In this document: in pieces, positions 17,162 to 26,510 of the stretch
Layout of the letters: the number at the start of each line of letters is the position of its first letter
How positions within the stretch are numbered: position 1 is the first letter of the stretch
Source: Flagellimonas abyssi
Lineage (GTDB): Bacteria; Bacteroidota; Bacteroidia; Flavobacteriales; Flavobacteriaceae
DNA: 62,254 nucleotides
Assembly (NCBI RefSeq): GCF_019457905.1
Contig: NZ_JAHZSV010000024.1
Coordinates: forward strand, 1-62,254
Direction: 5' to 3'
Translations under genes and position numbers: made by a program
The notes under the pieces: generated by a model
The model's database searches: none
What the model was told of the DNA's origin: nothing
Seen by the model: the letters and a program-made list of their open reading frames with translations, nothing else

Positions 17162-18309
17162 TGGAACTTAAAGAACAGTTTTTAAAGACCAGAAAAGAAA
17201 CTGAAACGATATGCAGTCCGCTACAAACAGAGGATTATTTGGTACAGCCCATAGTGGATGTGTCCCCGCCAAAATGGCATTTGGCCCATACCACTTGGTT
17301 TTTTGAACAGTTTGTTTTGGTAAAGTATGATCCATATTATAAAGTGTTCCATCCAGATTTTTCCTATTTGTTCAACAGCTATTACAACCATATGGGCGAA
17401 AGGACGCAGCGACAAGATAGAGGCTTTATGACCCGACCAAGTGTTGCCAATGTTTATGAATACCGAAATTATGTCACCGCTGCCATAACGAAGGTCTTGG
17501 AAAATAACCCCAGTGATGAGGTGATGGACTTGGTAGAAGTCGGTATCAACCACGAACAACAGCATCAAGAATTATTGGCTTATGATATTAAATACATTTT
17601 GGGCACACAACCCACCTTTCCAAGTATCGGTGATTATTATATCTTGAAAGAAGAACAGCAGGGCCAGCAGTGGCTCTCCTTTTCAGAAGGTCTCTATGAA
17701 ATCGGGCATCAAGGTAATGGTTTTTGTTTTGATAATGAATTACCTGTGCACAAGGTCTTTGTACAAGATTTTGACATTAGCAACAGCTTGGTTACCAATG
17801 GGGATTTTTTGGAATTTATGGAAGATGGCGGATATGGAAACTTTGATCTTTGGCATGATGAAGGCTGGCATTTTATACAGAACAACGCCATTAAACATCC
17901 TCTGTATTGGCATTGCAATGATGGAGCATGGCAACAGTACCATTTCAATGGATTGGAAACGTTAAACCCCAACCTGCCCGTTTCACATATTTCCATGTAC
18001 GAAGCCTATGCCTTTGCCAATTGGAAAGGAATGCGATTGCCCACTGAATTTGAATGGGAGGTGGCAGCAGGAGAATTGCCTTGGGGGAAACTTTGGGAAT
18101 GGACAAATTCAGCCTTTTTGCCCTATCCGGGATTCAACCGTGCCGAGGGTGCGCTTGGTGAGTACAACGGAAAGTTTATGCTAAATCAAATGGTGTTGCG
18201 AGGAGCTTCGTTGGCTACACCAGAAGGTCACGAAAGGGGGACTTACCGTAATTTTTTCCACGCTTCGAGCAGATGGATTTTTTCTGGAATACGACTTGTG
18301 AAACAGTAA
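17161..18309 (+). CDS. egtB: Ergothioneine biosynthesis sulfoxide synthase EgtB
   Basis: A 382-residue non-heme iron enzyme that joins hercynine and a thiol (cysteine or gamma-glutamylcysteine) through an oxygen-dependent C-S bond, giving a sulfoxide. The N-terminal DinB-like domain (about 1-140) has His43 (LAH) and the HxxxHxE motif His131-His135-Glu137 (INHEQQHQE), the iron ligands. The C-terminal FGE-sulfatase domain (about 165-380) has RLPTEFEWE, LWEWTNSAF and a final FSGIRLVK. Length fits single-function EgtB; there is no methyltransferase fusion as in OvoA. EgtD follows after 7 bp. EgtA, EgtC and EgtE are absent nearby, so the thiol donor may be cysteine and the lyase lies elsewhere. 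The iron-thiol chemistry is family knowledge. Confidence 0.93.
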   Translation: MELKEQFLKTRKETETICSPLQTEDYLVQPIVDVSPPKWHLAHTTWFFEQFVLVKYDPYYKVFHPDFSYLFNSYYNHMGERTQRQDRGFMTRPSVANVYEYRNYVTAAITKVLENNPSDEVMDLVEVGINHEQQHQELLAYDIKYILGTQPTFPSIGDYYILKEEQQGQQWLSFSEGLYEIGHQGNGFCFDNELPVHKVFVQDFDISNSLVTNGDFLEFMEDGGYGNFDLWHDEGWHFIQNNAIKHPLYWHCNDGAWQQYHFNGLETLNPNLPVSHISMYEAYAFANWKGMRLPTEFEWEVAAGELPWGKLWEWTNSAFLPYPGFNRAEGALGEYNGKFMLNQMVLRGASLATPEGHERGTYRNFFHASSRWIFSGIRLVKQ

Positions 18310-18316
18310 TTGGAAA

Positions 18317-19255
18317 ATGGGGGAATTTTTTGAACATGTAAAGGAGGGGCTTGGGAAAACCCCGAAAGAAATCTCCTCTCGCTATTTTTATGATTCCAGG
18401 GGAAATGCATTGTACCAGGACATAATGCAGTTGAAGGAATACTATCTTCCCCGTTGTGAAATGCAGATTATAGAAAATAGTAGTGACCAAATCGCCCAAG
18501 ATCTCTCCGCTCGACATCCTTGTTTGCAAATTGTGGAACTAGGTGCGGGGGATGGAACTAAAACCAAGCATATGCTCAAGCAGTTCCAACCCTATTTTGG
18601 TGCTATGGAATATGTTGCCATGGATATTTCCGATCATGTTTTGGACATTAATGAGAAGGAAATCCGAAGAGAAATTGCACAGGTGGATTATAAAAGTATT
18701 GTTGGTGATTATTTTGAAACCTACCAATCCCTTCCCGAAACATCTTATGGAAGAATGGTTTTATTTTTAGGCGCCAATATCGGTAATTACAATACAACCG
18801 AGATATATGGTTTCTTTCGGTTTATACAATCTAGGTTGAGGGAAGATGATTGTTTTTTGGTGGCTTTCGATTTGGTAAAAAATCCCAGAAAAATTCTCGC
18901 CGCATATGACGATAATAAAGGCCTTACCAAAGAGTTCAACCTTAACCTGTTAAAAAGAATGAATAGGGAGCTAGGGGCTAATTTTAACATCCAACACTTT
19001 GATCACTTTCCTTATTACAATCCATTGACAGGCGTTGCGTCCAGTCAAATAGTTAGTTTGAAAAAGCAGATAGTAGAATTTTCCGATGGCTTTTCCGTTG
19101 CTTTTAATCTTTTCGAAGCGATACATACAGAAATTTCCAAAAAGTTTTTTTGGAAGGATATAGAAGGAATTGCCCAGGAGTCGCAAATGCACATCGAACA
19201 AACTTACTTTAACCCAAATAAAGGATACGCCTTTGTATTGTTTCGGGCCAATTAG
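18317..19255 (+). CDS. egtD: L-histidine N-alpha-methyltransferase EgtD
   Basis: A 312-residue SAM-dependent methyltransferase that trimethylates histidine to hercynine, the first step of ergothioneine synthesis. Characteristic motifs are SRYFYDSRGNALYQDIM and EYYLPRCE near the N-terminus, the SAM loop VELGAGDGTKTKH, FLGANIGNY with the Asn that binds histidine, and IHTEISKKF, whose Glu and Ser match substrate contacts known in mycobacterial EgtD. The gene is 7 bp downstream of egtB and ends the operon. The start is ATG 18317. Confidence 0.95.
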   Translation: MGEFFEHVKEGLGKTPKEISSRYFYDSRGNALYQDIMQLKEYYLPRCEMQIIENSSDQIAQDLSARHPCLQIVELGAGDGTKTKHMLKQFQPYFGAMEYVAMDISDHVLDINEKEIRREIAQVDYKSIVGDYFETYQSLPETSYGRMVLFLGANIGNYNTTEIYGFFRFIQSRLREDDCFLVAFDLVKNPRKILAAYDDNKGLTKEFNLNLLKRMNRELGANFNIQHFDHFPYYNPLTGVASSQIVSLKKQIVEFSDGFSVAFNLFEAIHTEISKKFFWKDIEGIAQESQMHIEQTYFNPNKGYAFVLFRAN

Positions 19256-19491
19256 TGCTTATTTAGCATTTCAATAGATGTAGTAAGTCCAGTGTGGACT
19301 TGCAATTAAATAATGGACAATCAGATAAGAATCATGCCGCTGATTTTTGGTAATACATTTATATTCTCCCAGCATCATCCACTTTTTATTTATGACAAAG
19401 GTTTCATTTCCTAAAATGAAAAGGAATTTCCCTTCTTTGCTCTGTGCTATGTGATTTGCACTTTGTTGCTATTTCCATTATTGCTATTGCA

Positions 19492-20310
19492 TTATCCATT
19501 TGTTGAAAAACCTGGATAGCATGTCATTCCACCATCCACAAAAATTGTGGTTCCATTCACGTACTCAGATTCGTCTGATGCCAACCAACATGCTACACTT
19601 CCAATATCTTCGGGAATTCCTATTCTTTTGTAAGGGATGAGTTTGAGCAATTCTTTCTTTTCTTTTTCATCCACCCAAACCTCCTTGTTGATATCCGTTT
19701 TGATGGCACCGGGAGCTATACTGTTACATCTTATTTTTTTATGTGCATAGGCTTGACAGATGCTCTCCATCAGCATCAACAAGGCCCCTTTTGATGCGGC
19801 GTAATTGGCATGGCCTGCCCAAGGTATTTCTTCGTGCACAGAGCTCATGTGTATTATTTTTCCCAACGATTTGGATACTTCCTTGCGCATGCCCCGTCTC
19901 AAAAATTCCTTAAGGGCTTCCCGCGCACATAAAAACTGACCGGTAAGATTCACGTCGATCACCTTTTGCCATGCCTTTAACGGCATTTCGTGCAAGGGAT
20001 GGTCTATTTGGATGCCCGCATTTGCCACGCACACATCGACAGTCCCAAAATGTGATATTGTTTTTTTGAACATTTCCTTCACATCCTTTTCGCTGCTTAC
20101 ATCGCATTTAATAGCTATAGCTGAGCCACAACGGGATTCATTGTTGATCCAATCTGCGACTTCCTCCGCTTCTTTTTTTCCGCTATGGTAATTCACCACC
20201 ATATTGGCTCCTTCCAACCCCAAGGATTTAGCAACCGCTTTTCCAATCCCAGAACTTGAACCGGTCACGATGCAGGTCTGATTCTTGAGTCTTTGATTTG
20301 GTATTTGCAT
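19492..20310 (-). CDS. SDR-family oxidoreductase (glucose 1-dehydrogenase-like)
   Basis: A 272-residue short-chain dehydrogenase. The cofactor motif is TGSSSGIGKAV, NAG in CVANAG, catalytic Ser in HMSSVHEE and YxxxK in NYAASKGALL. The C-terminal APGAIKTDIN and NGTTIFVDGGMTCYPG are as in classical glucose/ribitol dehydrogenase-like SDRs. The substrate is unknown. The gene belongs to a block with the response regulator upstream on the same strand, and that block is duplicated and decayed at 9.5-10.7 kb. Confidence 0.9.
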   Translation of the reverse strand: MQIPNQRLKNQTCIVTGSSSGIGKAVAKSLGLEGANMVVNYHSGKKEAEEVADWINNESRCGSAIAIKCDVSSEKDVKEMFKKTISHFGTVDVCVANAGIQIDHPLHEMPLKAWQKVIDVNLTGQFLCAREALKEFLRRGMRKEVSKSLGKIIHMSSVHEEIPWAGHANYAASKGALLMLMESICQAYAHKKIRCNSIAPGAIKTDINKEVWVDEKEKKELLKLIPYKRIGIPEDIGSVACWLASDESEYVNGTTIFVDGGMTCYPGFSTNG

Positions 20311-20579
20311 GGTTATAGAATGAGTTTAAAATTACCTACATTCCGGATGGTGCTGTGACCCAATTCAATTAAAAAGTTGTGCAATACCATCAACAAACCA
20401 GATCAAGATAGATTTGATGGATTTCAGCAAGTAATTTTTACTCCTTGGGTATTGGAGGTTTTCTTACAAATCACCATGTTATTGTTAGTTGGGTGTACTT
20501 CAATATCATTTAGGTTCCAGTCCATGGATATTTGAATCCGTTGCAGCAGCCTCTGCACATCTATACTTTTAAATTTGAC

Positions 20580-21047
20580 TTATAACCGCAGTAAAAAGTT
20601 ATCCCGATTGAATTGGGAGGCAGGGTATTGATGTTTGATTTCCAAGACCTTTTGTATGGACTCCCGCAATTTACAAAAGCTATTGGGCTTGGTCAGGTAA
20701 ATATTTGCGCCGTTCACAAAGGTATCCTCAATATCCTTTTCAGAGCAGGAGGTAGAGAAAATGGTTATAAAGGACTGGTCCATGGAGGGATTTCGCCGAA
20801 TCTCCTTGAGGCACTGCATCCCATTTTTGATGGGCATATTCAAATCCAAAAAGATTAAATCGGGTAAAATCGTTGTTGGGAGCCTGAGATACTTCATTAA
20901 ACCCTCTCCATCCTCGAATAAAAACAACTTGGTATTGCTGCAAATATCTTCCATGGCCTCTTGAAAAAATGCACGATCATCTTCATCATCATCTGCAAGT
21001 AAAATGTTCAAGAATTGGTTTACAGTATTTTTGGAGCATATATTCAT
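20580..21047 (-). CDS. Single-domain CheY-like response regulator
   Basis: A 155-residue receiver. The acidic pocket is in ILLADDDEDDRAFF, phosphoacceptor Asp in PDLIFLDLNMPIKNGMQCL, Thr/Ser in TIFSTSCSE and Lys in YLTKPNSF. No output domain is present, so it probably signals by protein contact downstream of a histidine kinase outside the window. It is paralogous to the regulator at 12536 and to the pseudogene at 9924. The stretch 20311-20579 towards the SDR gene is non-coding. Confidence 0.92.
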   Translation of the reverse strand: MNICSKNTVNQFLNILLADDDEDDRAFFQEAMEDICSNTKLFLFEDGEGLMKYLRLPTTILPDLIFLDLNMPIKNGMQCLKEIRRNPSMDQSFITIFSTSCSEKDIEDTFVNGANIYLTKPNSFCKLRESIQKVLEIKHQYPASQFNRDNFLLRL

Positions 21048-21806
21048 AGTGTCCGTCTTAATGTTTTAAAAATTTATCAATGGACCTGTAACGTATAGTT
21101 CCATAATTCCAAAAAGTTGCAATAGAAATGGTAATGGACCCCGATAGGAACAGCGGCCAAAATCCGTGAACATGTTTAAATATTCAATTCCTGCACACTT
21201 TACTGTTTTGCTGAGAATCACATACCGTCTTAAGTATATGTCCATGCAAAACAAGAACTTAGCAGTTAGTTAGGTTATGTTGAAAATAAGTAATCCGTTT
21301 TTAAATTTCCAAAACCCCGTTCTGGACTATGTGGATTAATCATACAATCTTTAAGCGGGCAAGTCCACGATTAATTTTACCAGATTGCTGCCTAACGCAC
21401 CATAAGACTGAACAAGGTTTAATGGGATAAAAGTATTACTACTTCCACATCTAATAGATGAAAGATAAGGAGAATAAATGACATTCAATGTTTTAGGGCA
21501 TCTTATTTTTAAAAATAATTGGATCGGAGTATCGCGGTAACTTGAAGTTCGGTATCCACCTTCGGAAGATGGTTCCATATATATCTCTTTTCAATATTTG
21601 GAAGAGCATTCTGGAGAAGATGCTTATTGTGACAAAACAGCACATTAAATCATAAAAAGTATAATGAACTGGAATTTGAGTTTGTTAATGAGCTAATTTT
21701 TATCCTCATCGAGACAGGGACTCATCGTGGACTTACCTAACTTCCAACATACGGAAAAGACCAGAAAATCTGGAGGTTATATCCTGAAAATTAAAACTAT
21801 TTAGAA
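21048..21806. other. Non-coding stretch upstream of the second SDR gene
   Basis: The part to about 21350 corresponds to the degraded duplicate at 10385-10720. Beyond it no intact gene is recognised; the 75-residue minus-strand frame at 21351-21578 has an implausible composition. It presumably holds the promoter of the gene at 21807. Confidence 0.45.
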
Positions 21807-22652
21807 ATGATCACAAAGGAAAAAATACAAGACAATCAGCCAGGAGATCAACACGAAATGGAAAAACAGCCAATCTCCATACGCAGTGATTACAAGGGAA
21901 GTGAAAAGCTGCAGGGTAAGGTTGCCTTGATTTCAGGGGGTGATAGCGGCATAGGAAGAAGTGCTGCCATGCATTTTGCAAGGGAAGGAGCCCATGTGGC
22001 CATCTTATATTTAAATGAGGATGTCGATGCTGAAGCCACCAAAGAACTGGTAAAGAACGAGGGATGTGAATGCTTGCTGATAAAAGGGGACATCAAGGAT
22101 GAAGAGTTTTGCAATGAGGCTGTCCAAAAGACCGTCAGCCACTTTGGCAATCTTAACATTCTGGTCAATAATGCCGCTATGCAGTTTCCGGAAGATAGGC
22201 TAGAAGATATTGGCCTTAAAAATCTTAGAACAACCTTTGAAACAAATATTTTGTCCTTTTTCTATCTTACCCAATCTGCCCTAAAACATTTGGGGAAAGG
22301 AGATTCAATCATCAACACAACTTCCATAACAGCTTATCGAGGCAAGGCCACTTTGATCGATTATGCCAGTACCAAGGGAGCAGTGGTTTCATTTACAAGA
22401 AGCCTATCTTCAAATCTAGCTAAAAAGGGAATTCGGGTAAACGCCGTGGCTCCCGGACCCATTTGGACTCCCCTGATTCCTTCGAGCTTTGATCGAGAAG
22501 AACTAGATGGGTTTGGAAAAGATGTTCCCATGGGGCGAGTTGGGCAGCCATCTGAAGTTGGTCCGGCCTATGTCTTTCTGGCCAGTGAGGACAGTAGTTA
22601 CATCACCGGACAGGTATTGCATATCAATGGAGGTGAAATCATTGGTGGTTGA
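21807..22652 (+). CDS. SDR-family oxidoreductase (general stress protein 39/YhdG-like)
   Basis: A 281-residue dehydrogenase with the N-terminal extension typical of the stress-linked subgroup (QPGDQHEMEKQP), the cofactor motif SGGDSGIGRSA, ILVNNAA, TTSITAYRG with the catalytic Ser, and YASTKGAVV. VAPGPIWTPLIP and GQVLHINGGEIIGG end the protein. Bacillus homologues belong to the general stress regulon; the substrate is unknown. It lies among other stress genes. Confidence 0.92.
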   Translation: MITKEKIQDNQPGDQHEMEKQPISIRSDYKGSEKLQGKVALISGGDSGIGRSAAMHFAREGAHVAILYLNEDVDAEATKELVKNEGCECLLIKGDIKDEEFCNEAVQKTVSHFGNLNILVNNAAMQFPEDRLEDIGLKNLRTTFETNILSFFYLTQSALKHLGKGDSIINTTSITAYRGKATLIDYASTKGAVVSFTRSLSSNLAKKGIRVNAVAPGPIWTPLIPSSFDREELDGFGKDVPMGRVGQPSEVGPAYVFLASEDSSYITGQVLHINGGEIIGG

Positions 22653-22764
22653 TATTATTGATAACATAAGATTAAGCCAAATTTAAGCTTGTACTTGCTT
22701 TATGGCATCCAGCACAATAAACAGGACTGTTTGACGGGGCCAACAACAATCTTCAAACAAAAAT

Positions 22765-23343
22765 ATGAATCACAAAAAGGTCAAGGATAAAACATATGGA
22801 AGCCTCAACCGTTTCGGGAACAAGAAGGTGGTCCATGAACTGTTCAAAAAATCCAAGGAAAAATTGTTTCAGGTAAACCTTTGGTCCAAACTACCCGGTA
22901 TAACGGCAAGTTTTCAATTGTACGGATCTAGGGGCATTGAGAAATTTACGGATAGTCCCTGTGTAAACGATTATATAAAAATAGTACTACCAGGACCATT
23001 TCCAGAGAACTGGGTGGTAGTTACCAACGTGGTAGATGAAAAGGAAATGGCCAGTTTTACGGTAAGTCCTAGTCAAAGTCCGGCGGATAAGTGGTATAGT
23101 AATGAGGAAGTGCAACACTTTTTTATAGATGAGGCAACCAGTACATTTAAGGTGCACATAGAGGGGACTGAAATCCATGCCCTTGAAATAGGCAAAAATG
23201 AAGCGATAAACAATAAAGGGGAGGAAGCAGGCAATAGAAAACTCATCAATACGCTTCTTGCCGAATTTGGTTGGGCGGGTTTCCAAGAATACCAATGGCA
23301 AAAATTATTGGACTACTTGGTACATAAAGTTGAGATTGAGTAA
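22765..23343 (+). CDS. Uncharacterised 192-residue protein
   Basis: No domain recognised. The protein starts with a basic stretch (MNHKKVKDKTYGSLNRFG), has a predicted alpha/beta pattern with aromatic motifs (LPGPFPENWVVVTNVV, SPADKWYSNEEVQHFFIDE) and ends in a helical segment (LLAEFGWAGFQEYQWQKLLD). No signal peptide or membrane helix is seen, so it is probably cytoplasmic. It follows the SDR gene after 112 bp in the same direction and may share its transcript. Confidence 0.7.
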   Translation: MNHKKVKDKTYGSLNRFGNKKVVHELFKKSKEKLFQVNLWSKLPGITASFQLYGSRGIEKFTDSPCVNDYIKIVLPGPFPENWVVVTNVVDEKEMASFTVSPSQSPADKWYSNEEVQHFFIDEATSTFKVHIEGTEIHALEIGKNEAINNKGEEAGNRKLINTLLAEFGWAGFQEYQWQKLLDYLVHKVEIE

Positions 23344-23401
23344 ATATCCTTTACCAACTTAATTGGGCCACTTGTTTTAAAGATAATCCCTAAGAATTTT
23401 T

Positions 23402-24568
23402 TTAGCCTTCGGTTACCAAGCTGTGGTGAATATAACCTTGGGTGTTATTGTGGAGAAGCACATGGTACCAATTGACTGTTTTTCCTAAAATAATGACGGG
23501 GTGCATTCTTTTTAGGGATATTATCTTTTCATTGTCCAAACTTGGGCCTTCCCGAACATTGGCCAGTGCTGAACTTATTTGCCCTGTGGGCAATGGGCTT
23601 TTTAGTTCTGGGGTGGTTTTCTGTTCTTTTTTTATGAATGGTAGGGGGTCTATGGCCCCATTGCCCCCGTAAATGCCAAAATGACGATGGGGCAGTGTAG
23701 TTATGGCATTCCCCGTATTCCCTACAAAGCGCAAGGTATCACCTACGTTGACCTTTTGTCCAGAAGATACTTTTATACTATCCAAGTGGGCGTAATAGAA
23801 GGATGAATTAAAGAGGCCTTCTCTCAACCAAACTTGTTTGCCGCCGAGCCCTCTTTCTCCCGTAAAGCTCACCCTCCCTTCCTTAACGGCAACTACTGGC
23901 GCTAGTCTTGGCGCAAAAATATCGACCCCTTCATGTCGGCGGGCGCCCCCAGCCCTTACATCGCCCCAATAACTCTGAATTACTTTGGTGTCTACATCGA
24001 CTACCGGAAAAATAAGGGTGGGTTCGGTGTTTATATCCATTCGGAAATCAGAAGAAAGACCAATTTTTGGCTGTACTAGAATCTTATAGTCGCCTGTCTC
24101 CTCTACAAGGAACTCCACCTTATTTGAAACTTTTGTGTCCTTGCTCAGCAACGGTTCATTTTCCAAATCGTATGGGAATTGGTAAATGTCCACAAAAGCA
24201 TCTATACTATCGGATTCGGAAGTAACGGACACTATCAGCTTACGACCGTTCTGCAGTTGTGTATCGTACCCATACACAAAACTAAAGTCAGAAGGAAAAG
24301 CACCTACTTCAGAATAGGGCAAAGAAATTGAGAGCGTATCTCCCAAGGCTCTTTTGGCTGCATTTCTCCACGCGATAAAACGAGTGTCGTTCTCATCAAA
24401 TGTGCGCTCGTATTTTTCTCTTTCCGTTGGTGGCTCAAATATGTCCGAAATTTTCTGCACTTGATTGCAAGAAGCCAAAACCAGAATGGTCAAAGAGATG
24501 CCTGCTACCTTGATAACCCCCTGAAACCATTTTTTATGTTGTTGTATTAAAATAGCCCCTCCATTCAT
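23402..24568 (-). CDS. M23-family (LytM) metallopeptidase lipoprotein with C-terminal SH3-like domain
   Basis: A 388-residue envelope protein. The signal peptide ends in a lipobox (VLASC, Cys about residue 34), so it is probably an outer-membrane-anchored lipoprotein. The middle part is a beta-rich pre-domain. The peptidase domain (about 205-310) carries RRHEGVDIFAP (His and Asp zinc ligands) and PHRHFGIYGG (HxH). The C-terminal ~60 residues resemble an SH3 domain (LANVREGPSLDNEKIISL, VNWYHVLL, GYIHHSLV). Such enzymes cut peptide cross-links of peptidoglycan. It is convergent with the gene at 22765. Confidence 0.9.
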   Translation of the reverse strand: MNGGAILIQQHKKWFQGVIKVAGISLTILVLASCNQVQKISDIFEPPTEREKYERTFDENDTRFIAWRNAAKRALGDTLSISLPYSEVGAFPSDFSFVYGYDTQLQNGRKLIVSVTSESDSIDAFVDIYQFPYDLENEPLLSKDTKVSNKVEFLVEETGDYKILVQPKIGLSSDFRMDINTEPTLIFPVVDVDTKVIQSYWGDVRAGGARRHEGVDIFAPRLAPVVAVKEGRVSFTGERGLGGKQVWLREGLFNSSFYYAHLDSIKVSSGQKVNVGDTLRFVGNTGNAITTLPHRHFGIYGGNGAIDPLPFIKKEQKTTPELKSPLPTGQISSALANVREGPSLDNEKIISLKRMHPVIILGKTVNWYHVLLHNNTQGYIHHSLVTEG

Positions 24569-24767
24569 TTTTCTCTTCCGACTTTTTTACCATTTTGTAG
24601 CAAAGGTATTTATCGTAAATTCCTTCTCTTGACCCAAATGATTCATTTATTGCACATTATGGACAATACCTTTGTTCCAAACTATCACAAAGGGTCAATA
24701 ATCAATCCATTTAGGCACATTTTATAATTGGAATCATATTAATTTTAAATTCTTACGATATATTCCA

Positions 24768-25850
24768 ATGTCCCAAATAAAAGTATTGCGGCAACTAGTG
24801 GAAGCTCCAGAAACTGCTTTGGAGGAGTTGAATCTTGTGTATGTGGACGACCAAAAATTTACTATTGAGAGATTACGCAAGGGCAAAGGTTTTACCTACA
24901 GATGGAAGGGTAAACCTCTAAAAAACAAGAAACATTTAAAAAGAATTAAAGGATTGGTCATTCCTCCTGCATGGAACAACGTAAAGATTACTCATCTCCC
25001 AAATGGACATATACAAGCGGTGGGGTATGATGAAAAAAACAGGAAACAGTATCGTTACCACTCCAGATGGGTCAAAATCCGAAATCAGACGAAGTTTTAT
25101 AAGATGACCGACTTCGGAAAGCAGCTGCCCATCATTAGAAAACAGGTCAATAAGGATTTGAAACAAAAAGATTGGCCAAAGAACAAAGTAGTTGCCCTGA
25201 TCATAAAACTTATGGAAGAAACCCACATTAGGATCGGCAATGAACAATATGCCAAACGCAATGAATCATACGGCCTTTCAACACTACGAAAAAAAAATGT
25301 GGACATCCATAATAGTAAAATGTTGTTTGAATTTGTTGGTAAAAAAGGCAAAAAACACGCTGTAACGGTCCGTAATAAAAAATTGATCCGGTTGGTAAGT
25401 CTCTGTGAGGACATTCCGGGTTGGGAGCTATTTAAATATTATGATGAAGATGGTAAAAAACAGTCGTTGGACAGTTCTATGGTCAACGATTACCTGCGTG
25501 AGATAGCAGGCAAGGAGTTTTTTTCGGCCAAGGATTTTAGAACTTGGGCCGCCACTGTAATTTTTTTTAATGCATTGCTGGATATCGGAATAGCCTCAAA
25601 CAAAAAGGAGATTCAGGAAAACCTGCTGTTGGCCTATGATACGGCAGCAAAGGCCTTGGGAAATACCAGAAACGTTTGTAAAACACATTATGTGCATCCG
25701 CATTTGGTTTACGCTTATGAGAATGGTTCCATAAAAAAGTCTTTTGCATATATTGAAAACCATTCGGATGGGACCCAATATTTTTCTCCTTCCGAAACAG
25801 CCGTACTTAAAATTATTAAGGGGTATCGGCCCAGAATATTACAGAATTGA
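24768..25850 (+). CDS. DNA topoisomerase IB (poxvirus-like bacterial type)
   Basis: A 360-residue type IB topoisomerase that relaxes DNA through a 3'-phosphotyrosyl link. The N-terminal domain (LVYVDDQKFTIERLRKGKGF, GLVIPPAWNNVKI) precedes the catalytic domain. Residues in register with the known active site are Arg155 (THIRIGNE), Lys near 193-196 (GKKGKKH), Arg258 (DFRTWAA), Asn299 (ALGNTRN, in place of the eukaryotic His, as in Deinococcus TopIB) and Tyr308 (KTHYVHP). The start is ATG 24768. It is a single gene. Confidence 0.95.
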   Translation: MSQIKVLRQLVEAPETALEELNLVYVDDQKFTIERLRKGKGFTYRWKGKPLKNKKHLKRIKGLVIPPAWNNVKITHLPNGHIQAVGYDEKNRKQYRYHSRWVKIRNQTKFYKMTDFGKQLPIIRKQVNKDLKQKDWPKNKVVALIIKLMEETHIRIGNEQYAKRNESYGLSTLRKKNVDIHNSKMLFEFVGKKGKKHAVTVRNKKLIRLVSLCEDIPGWELFKYYDEDGKKQSLDSSMVNDYLREIAGKEFFSAKDFRTWAATVIFFNALLDIGIASNKKEIQENLLLAYDTAAKALGNTRNVCKTHYVHPHLVYAYENGSIKKSFAYIENHSDGTQYFSPSETAVLKIIKGYRPRILQN

Positions 25851-25873
25851 TGCTTTCGAGTGGTAGAGAGGAT

Positions 25874-26398
25874 TCAATCCCAACCTTGCCCTTCCTTTTC
25901 AAAAGCACATTTACTTTCCTGTATGTTCTTGAAACGTACGCTATGATTTATGAATATTTTTTTTAAATCAAGAGGCGCATTTTCATCGGAGATGATATAA
26001 TCTGCCTCCCGTAATATATCTTTATCGGCCTCAATAAGTATTTTCTTAAACCCGGACGGACTGCTTGGAGCGAACAAGTCTTTGGATCCATACCATGGAA
26101 TCAATGCTTCGCAACGACACGATGGGACATAGGGCAAAGAGTTGTTGGGATTGATGCAAAATTCCACCAGTTGAGCCTTCATGAGATGAAGCTCTGTCAA
26201 TCGTTTCATTATAAGAGCTTCACAATCTGAAAATGCGGTTCGATTCAGAATCGCCGTTAAGTTATCATGGCCATACTGAATCTTATCAAGATAGATTCTG
26301 ATTTTTTGATATGTCTTATAATGCAATTCCATGATGCTCCGTACTATTTTTGGATTCCTGCCACTGGTCCTATTTGTATACTCTGTTTCAACAATCAT
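25874..26398 (-). CDS. Uncharacterised helical protein (174 aa)
   Basis: No family recognised. The N-terminal half is helical (KIVRSIMELHYKTYQKIRIY, LTAILNRTAFSDCEALIMKR). A middle stretch has Cys-x-Cys (PSCRCEALIPW) and a Pro/Ser-rich loop (APSSPSGFKK). There is no signal peptide. It lies between the topoisomerase and the lipid-kinase gene. Confidence 0.6.
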   Translation of the reverse strand: MIVETEYTNRTSGRNPKIVRSIMELHYKTYQKIRIYLDKIQYGHDNLTAILNRTAFSDCEALIMKRLTELHLMKAQLVEFCINPNNSLPYVPSCRCEALIPWYGSKDLFAPSSPSGFKKILIEADKDILREADYIISDENAPLDLKKIFINHSVRFKNIQESKCAFEKEGQGWD

Positions 26399-26510
26399 AC
26401 TTGACGTATTTCTAACTAAATTACCGTATTGTTCAATGTCGTACGATCCAATAACCGTTTTGAATTAACGTTTAACTTTTTTAAGTCATTATTTGTGGTT
26501 GAGGCTCAAT

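Noticed and set aside
21351..21578. 75-codon minus-strand frame
   Set aside because: Unlikely composition and no support from context.
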